A stretch of 64,000 nt of DNA, taken from Sycobia sp. Sy_11. Taxonomy: Eukaryota > Arthropoda > Insecta > Hymenoptera > Epichrysomallidae. Of the stretch, positions 57,001-64,000 are shown in pieces. The notes beneath the pieces are model-generated. The model was not told where the DNA came from. It was given only the letters and a program-made list of their open reading frames with translations, and did no database searches. Position 1 is the first letter of the stretch, and each line of letters begins with the position of its first letter. A program made the position numbers and the translations under genes. The stretch is taken from positions 1,405,501-1,469,500 of the forward strand of contig JACCIC010000038.1 in the NCBI GenBank assembly GCA_018907035.1, read 5' to 3'.

Positions 57001-58320
57001 TATTTATTGTTTTTTATTCCAAATAAATTCGTTTCAGTCAAATAAAAATTAGATAGCAGGTGCAAACTACTTAGCTAGTTAAAAATAGTTCATTTCAAAT
57101 AAATATGTTTTATATTGGAAAATAATTATGTATAGATTATAAAATAATTATTTATTATTTTTACAACTATAAATATTTGTTTGTTTAATAATAAATAGTA
57201 CCAAATTCGTTCCTCGTTCCCTATATAAAAAATATAATTAAATTATTAAATTTTAAGTGATTATCGGACGCTGCCGTCTCCGCGGTATCCTTGGTTTACA
57301 AACAAAATATTATTTTACTAATAAATTATTAATAAATTGAATAATTTAATTGAAATATAATTTTTTTTTTGTAAAATAAATTCTAAGGATAAAACTGATG
57401 GCCGAGTACTAAGAATAATTTTTTACTAAGAGAAATAACTCAAAACTAAGGAATATAAATATACCAATAATAAATATAATTTATTATAATTTTATAATTA
57501 TTTATAATTTAAAAATATATTAATTATTTTCTTCGGGTCAAGGTAAATTAGACCTTTATCCAAAGTAACAGGACTATAGTTATATTAGAAGAAATACATA
57601 AAGGTCGTATTTAGTACCTTGGTAATCTGGCACCCTGTTACAATATTTAATTTAAATGTTGAAATAATACGATAGAAATGCTAATATACAAACTGCATGT
57701 CCAGCATATTTTCATGAAAAATTCAGAACAGGCCTCAGTTATATTTTTCAAATTATAGTTTCAATTTTTCAGTATGAGCTTATTCGATAAAAAATTTAAT
57801 ATTGAAAGTTAAAAATTAAGACACATAATAAAAAAATATTTTTCATATACTTAAAAATAACTGAATCGAATAATTTTTTATACAGTTTTCATCTTTTGTA
57901 TCTTTTACATACCTTAGTCGTTTTAATTTTTTCTATTGTGTTTTTAAAAATTATTATCAAGATTTCAGTATTCTTTACTAAAGAATTACAGCTTTCTAAG
58001 ACTTTTGGCGGAAAATAGAAAAATATTAACAAAATCTTTGCATGTAAAATATTTTTTTCAATTTTCTTTCTAACTGTAAAGGCTTAACACTTTCATGAAG
58101 AAATTAGTTCAGTATTGCAATAAGACGATCGATTTACATCATTGGCAACATAAGATTAGCTTTGCCAATCCAAAATCGCATTACGCCACAAACTCAGGAT
58201 GTGAATCTTTTACCGTTTTAAGTCAAATGCTCGATTCTTAAGAAATTTCTAGCCTTACTTTTAAGCTTAAAAATTGCAAAAACCAGTCTCACTTCGAAAA
58301 TCTTCTAATTTGAATGCATT

Positions 58321-58321
<1 letters not shown>
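57001..58321. other. AT-rich non-coding DNA
   Basis: No gene or element recognised. A short GC-richer patch lies near 57262-57300. Confidence 0.6.

Positions 58322-58385
<64 letters not shown>
58322..58385. repeat. (TA)n microsatellite
   Basis: About 31 uninterrupted TA units, followed by a GC-richer patch at 58400-58450. Confidence 0.97.
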
Positions 58386-58388
<3 letters not shown>

Positions 58389-58633
58389 AACCGATAGAGA
58401 TATAGCATGCACCTGCGGCTATTGCCGCGCAGGGCCCCCCCTCGCCCGGGAGACGTAAACGAAAACTTCATTAAGAATACATATATAAACTTCGGGCGGA
58501 GACACGGTCTCAAAAATAAACTCTCAGTTCCTCTGTATACGAAGGGATTATTAAATGATGTAAACAGAGACAGAGGCAACTTCATACCGAGAACCGACTA
58601 TAGTACACAAACATGCGCGTAAACGTACATATA

Positions 58634-59190
<557 letters not shown>

Positions 59191-59228
<38 letters not shown>

Positions 59229-59281
59229 TATCATACTAATTTATAAAGACAAAGCGTGTTTTTGTATGTACACGATAACCA
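59191..59281. repeat. (TA)n tract and first copy of a Helitron-like 5' end
   Basis: A TA run (about 59193-59226) is followed at 59231-59281 by TCATACTAATTTATAAAGAC and 31 more bases that are repeated exactly at 59468-59518. After the shared 51 bases the two copies diverge completely, so this copy is a truncated or independently ended fragment. Confidence 0.75.
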
Positions 59282-59402
59282 TATGCGCGCGAATAAATGG
59301 AAGAATGAATTATAATATTTTCGAGACTAATTGTATTAATAAATTGTGCCCGTTGTTCGGGATTTGAATATAAACTTGTGTGTTTTGATTTTATCAACTA
59401 GC

Positions 59403-59475
59403 ACCACGTCACTATATATCATATCATATCATATCATACTTCATATCATACTTCATATCATATCATATCATACTA
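59403..59475. repeat. TCATA pentanucleotide tandem repeat
   Basis: Repeats of ATATC/TCATA with two interspersed ACTTC variants run into the second Helitron-like start at 59468. Confidence 0.9.
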
Positions 59476-59680
59476 ATTTATAAAGACAAAGCGTGTTTTT
59501 GTATGTACACGATAACCAAAAAAACTACTGAACCGATTGTTCTGAAACTTGACATATAGATTCTATATTACCTTGAGAAGGACGTAGGCTATGTTTTTTA
59601 TTGAAAATCATTTTACTTTCATCAATAAAGTACGTTAACGGTGTTAACAGTCAGTTTCACCAGCGGTCACTAGGTGGCAT
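59468..59680 (+). mobile_element. Helitron-like 5'-end fragment
   Basis: Starts TCATACTAATTTATAAAG and continues with CGATAACC, AACTACTGAACCGATTG and GAAGGACGTAGGCTATG. This ordered set (TC...ACTAAT.TTATAAAG, then ACTACTG..CCGATT, then GA.AAGG...TAGGCTA) is, from my knowledge of arthropod repeats, characteristic of the 5' region of Helitron families. No rep/helicase ORF and no certain 3' hairpin plus CTRR end were found, so it would be non-autonomous or truncated. Confidence 0.5.
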
Positions 59681-59734
59681 TTTGAATCACGAACATCAAC
59701 TCAAAGTAGTTCGCTTAAAGTATTAAACAAGGCC

Positions 59735-59890
59735 AGTTCAGATGATTGGTCATATCCAACTTTGGGATTGGTATCCTAAAGATGGTGGGACCAGAGATAA
59801 TAAGGGAAGATCGCCGACGCATATGGGCCAGATTGCAGTAAAAATTTTCGAATGAAAACGAGGGCCTCTGGTGGCCAAAGCGAGGTACTA
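59735..59890 (+). pseudogene. LINE ORF2 C-terminal remnant
   Basis: A plus-strand frame reads QMIGHIQLWDWYPKDGGTRD, then GRSPTHMGQIAVKI, resembling the C-terminal segment of many LINE endonuclease/reverse transcriptases (WAGH...RW...WYPR..GR.RGRP.TRW.D.I). Intervening residues are deleted and a stop follows. No reverse transcriptase core is adjacent. The relation to the Helitron-like fragment is unclear. Confidence 0.45.
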
Positions 59891-62236
59891 GCCGTTTCGT
59901 GCAATATTCCAGATATTATTTTTCGAGCTCGTGTGATGGTGCGATCAAGGGGGGAGATGACGGAATGGTATTAAAAATTGGTGATAATTACAATTTTATA
60001 ATAAATCACATTAAAATCCAGTCAAAATATTGTTTTTCTAAGTTATCTTGCAATATACAAAAAATTCCAACAAATGATTTAACTAAAAGTTCAAAATCTC
60101 ATCAAAAGACATATTTTTTAATCTATATTTTTTTTTCTTTGAACGTTTTTTCTTAACAACAATGCACTTCACCGTAATATTTTCATTGACAATATAGAAT
60201 TCTCTGTTAGTTTGAATAGATTTTTTTTGGGAACTCTTGGTACAGAAAAATGTATAGAATAAGAAATATGTTTTTTGATAAAATCTATAACTGTTCTTAA
60301 CAATCCTTTTTGAAACTTATCATATTTTACAAGATAATTTAGAAAAACCAGATTTTTTCGGCGTTCTTGTGGTTTTCACTATAAAAATGAAATTTCCTTA
60401 AATTTTCACCGTTATATTTATGATAAGTACTCCAAAAAACAAATAACATTTCAATATACTAAAGTAAGGCGACCAATATAATATGCAGATACAATCTCAT
60501 TTTTATTAATTCAAAAAGTAACTAGATTTTTCTGTCAGTAATATAATAATGTTCAACAACACAAACAATCTGTTAAAGATTCTGTAAAATAAAATTTTTG
60601 TAAAACCCTAAAAATCAAAACCTTCGGGTAGTAGACAATAGATAGATATTATAAACAAATATGAATATGAAAAACAATTATTAATAAATAATGGAAATTA
60701 ATTTTAAAAAATTATTCTACGAATCTCTTCTCGAGATCGTCACAGACTTGAAAAAATACAATAAAAAACTGTTATTAAAATGAGTCTCATGGACATTATT
60801 TTAATATTTTGAATTTGAATGCTATTTAACCCAAAAAGAGTTTAGTAGAAAATTATTTTTAATAATTTTCTTTAATATTTAGTAATTTATTAGAACGTAA
60901 TATCATTCAAAAACAAAAATTACTTTTCAAGGATAATTTATTCAAAATGACTTTTTTTACAATAATTGTAATTCCAAGAAAAAAATTGTAATTGTAAACT
61001 GTAATTTCACATTGTAACTTTTGAACAGAAATTTTATTCTTATATAGTTCTAAACTTTTATCATCTTTATAATACTACTGCATAATTAAATATTATTTAT
61101 CAGGAACATATTAATTAAAACAATAGTTGTCTCACGTAAAACTATATAGAAAAATTAATTTGAAGTGTACGGAATATTGTATTGTTCACAATTCAAATTT
61201 TTTATTAGTGAAATGGAATACGACAAACCGTATATTTGAAATGAATTTTTAAGTTTATTTAAAGAGCAAAAAATATTTGTTACGTTAAAAATATTTTTAA
61301 ATGATTAGAAATTCTAATACACCATACTTTCCTTATTCTATACTTTTGTATAAAATAAATTTAAAGTATGTTTCAGTTGTTTAAGTAATTTTTAAAATTA
61401 AGATTTTTAGTGCCGAAGAGTACATGTAACTGACTTATTAACCAGTTAAACACTCTCTATTTATTAGGATTAAGTCCTAATAATAATCCTGATTATTATT
61501 AACGTTCCTGATTATTATGAATTAACATTCTGATCGGGATGCCTAAAGCTTGAACGGCAGATTGTGTGCGTCGAACATTCACTACCATTGCGTTTCGTAC
61601 AATACAAATATATTACATATAATATATATATTACAATAAAAATGATGGAAAAATATGTAAATATAGTTAGTATTTATTGCAATATAATATATAGTGTACG
61701 TTTACATCGTTGAAGATTACGAAAATGACGGTCTAATAAGTTAAGATACTACAGTTCAATTTTATATTTTATTTAAATTCTCAGTTCTCATATATCAAAA
61801 AAATATTTACTGTATTTAACTAAAGATTCAGTATTTGAAATGTATAAATTACTTATTTGGAATAAATGGTTAATTAATGGTATACGAATCAACCCTTTAT
61901 TTAAATCTATAAAAGTTTTTTCCAGTATAGACTTTCTATACTTTTACTTGGAACTAAAAACATATATGTTTGATTTAATTTTATAATGTTTCTCTATTTA
62001 ACTAAAACAATTAAGTTGCAACAAAATATATGTACGCTTTAAAAAATTAACTTAATATTGAGACAATATTCATGGCTATTGTCGGCAAATGATCAATGTT
62101 TACGAAGGCAATAGATCCCGAAAAAGCTGCTAATTATAGACTGTAAACTTTTCCAAAAATTATTTGATTGCTTTTTATATTTTTGGAGTATCATATCAGA
62201 ATCCTATATAATCATATTTGACAAATAACTACCTTG
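59891..62236. other. AT-rich non-coding DNA
   Basis: No gene or repeat family recognised. An 85-codon frame at 59899-60156 lacks any recognisable feature. Confidence 0.6.
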
Positions 62237-62258
62237 TATGGAGAAGACAGAGAAAGAA

Positions 62259-62308
<50 letters not shown>

Positions 62309-62370
62309 TGTGTGTGTGTATGTGTGTGAGAATGAGAGAGCGAGAGGGGGAGGAGAGAAAAGAAAAATCC
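62237..62370. repeat. Compound (GA)n-(GT)n microsatellite
   Basis: GA-rich tract (about 62247-62306), GT run (62306-62330), then further GA-rich sequence, seen directly. Confidence 0.95.
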
Positions 62371-63649
62371 AAGGGGATTAACATCGATTACTCGATATTG
62401 GTGGGTGTTGTCATATGTACCTGCATGTACCCGCGAGTTTCCTCTATACTATTTCGTCTCTTTCTCTCACCTGCTCTCACTGTCTATTACCTGTTCATCT
62501 AAACGCATGTTGCACGAGGCCTAGCAGGCAGTATACCGATATACATGCAACTAGCTATGTTGCCATCATTTTTTTTATTTGTTAAATTTGCAGTAAAAAA
62601 TATCCTATCATTTAATCCTGCCCGTACAGAATACGTATTTATTTAATTATAATGTTCTAATTACTTAAATTTAGCTCTTTATAATCTGAAAATAAACATT
62701 TTTATTTTCTAGAAAACGTTTCTTTAAAACAAGTTGATCAAAATTAAAATGGAAAATCAGGGTTTCTTAAATTTAGTAATAATATACTTGAACACAATAC
62801 TTTTGAATCTCAAAAAAGGCTTTACAGAATCAAACTAATATTTTTTAAAAATTAGTATTTAATTGTTTTTATACAGTATATGTAGAACAGAGTTACTTCA
62901 TACATATATAAATAAATATGTTTTTAATCTAAGAAAACAATATTTTGAATCAGAAGGTTATTATATTAAAACAAAAAAGTAATATATCGAATTCAGAAAA
63001 TCTAATAGCTAGAATTGCAAATGATCAAAATACTTAAATTATAGATTGATAAAATCTATGGTCAAAGATTTTTCTGATACAACCAAAAGAACAATATTAT
63101 CGAATCAATTAAATAAAAATTTTCTTAGATTGAGAAATATATTTTTCGAAATAATTCATTAAAACTATATACTGCAAAAATTATAATATAAAGTAAACAT
63201 TACTTGATTCAAGAAATTTATGAAGATTTTCTAGAAAATGGGTAGCTGAAATTCGAAATCAAATAAATATTTTCTTATCTAACGAAACTATTTTTTTTGA
63301 ACCAATAACTGAAGATTTTGAATAAAAAAATTTAGTTATTTGATTCAATTAAGTGAATATATACTTGGATTTAGTATTCCCATACGTCAGTCGAGCAATG
63401 AATTTAACATGAAGAATTCGATTCCTATCTTTAAAACAATAATTACTTGAAATACGTTTTTATTTTTTAAAAACATGAAAATTGAAGTATGCTAAATGTT
63501 TAAAAGTAGTGCATAGTTCCTTGATTCAAAGCATTATTTTCTTGACTTTAAAAATCAAAAGTTTAAACTAGGCGAATAATTTCTTGAATTTTTTTACAAT
63601 TTATACGTTAATTTACTTTTATTACAATTATTTCAAAACTTCGACCTAA
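62371..63649. other. AT-rich non-coding DNA
   Basis: No recognisable gene or element. The first 150 bases are slightly GC-richer. Confidence 0.6.
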
Positions 63650-63720
63650 CCGGGATTCTATCCGCAGACCTTTGGATTCACAAGCAACACCTTATTAATT
63701 ACGCTATCGCAGTACGCTGT
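63650..63720 (-). repeat. tRNA-like (SINE-head-like) remnant
   Basis: On the minus strand GATAGCGTAATTAATAAGG resembles an A box, and GGATAGAATCCCGG about 30 bases further resembles a B box. Stems do not pair well, so it is not a functional tRNA gene. The plan is similar to that at 6421-6490. Confidence 0.3.
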
Positions 63721-64000
63721 GGACAATTATAAAAATCTTATATATCAATTTAGATCTCTTATAGTTATACATTATGAAATTAATTTATGGATTCCAATGA
63801 ATACTATATATATTTATATAAAATATATACTTATATTATAACAATTTACAGATCGTTTTGGTTTTAATACTTGATTTCCCAGATCTAGATAATATTTTCT
63901 TAAATGTATTTTTCTTACGTATATGAAGCTGAAAATAATTCTTTTTTGTATTAATCTATAGCACTGAAAAAATATTTACTAATATTAAGTGTGGACCGAT
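63721..64000. other. AT-rich window end
   Basis: No recognisable feature up to the edge of the window. Confidence 0.6.

Overview
The window looks like a repeat-dominated, AT-rich stretch of an insect nuclear genome. There are no operons, Shine-Dalgarno sites or compact gene arrays. Nearly all recognisable protein similarity is to eukaryotic transposable elements (mariner, Penelope-like, gypsy, jockey/R1-type LINEs, a possible Helitron), with many (TA)n, (GA)n and (GT)n microsatellites and isolated GC-rich islands in AT-rich DNA. The mix would suit a hymenopteran such as an ant, but that is inference. I found no complete host gene; one short candidate coding exon lies at 5046-5197.

Left third (1-33.2 kb). 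Two nearly identical 1,291-bp mariner elements (1888-3178 and 28376-29666) carry perfect TA duplications and share the same frameshifting 5-bp duplication near the transposase C-terminus. An older, mosaic mariner lies at 23908-25467, with part of a second mariner in reverse orientation replacing its middle. Two more decayed mariners of another family lie in opposite orientation at 30107-31350 and 31931-33156. Between 15.3 and 23.3 kb are two copies of a composite made of a short tag, a Penelope-type terminal repeat in reverse orientation and a jockey-like LINE. One LINE copy is interrupted by a 346-bp solo LTR with a 5-bp target duplication.

Middle (33-49 kb). A long AT-rich stretch without recognised features is followed by an R1-like LINE on the minus strand (37913-39761) that has lost its zinc knuckles and endonuclease, GC-rich LTR-like blocks (40.9-42.8 kb), and a decayed gypsy-type element on the minus strand with gag, protease, reverse transcriptase, RNase H and integrase in order (43035-48103).

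Right (49.1-57 kb). The outstanding feature is a 7.8-kb near-perfect palindrome built from two intact Penelope-like retroelements (816-codon ORFs encoding a reverse transcriptase plus GIY-YIG endonuclease). They are arranged head to head and flanked as one unit by a 16-bp direct repeat. Each arm reads: truncated ORF tail, terminal repeat (pLTR), full ORF, pLTR. All four pLTRs carry a hammerhead-ribozyme-like core, an inverted-repeat pair and a terminal AATAAA. Related, degraded pLTR pieces occur at 10.6, 15.4, 20.2, 20.4 and 22.9 kb, so this family and its relatives have shaped much of the window.

The last 7 kb is AT-rich DNA with long microsatellites, a Helitron-like 5' end duplicated within a TCATA repeat, and a short LINE C-terminal remnant.
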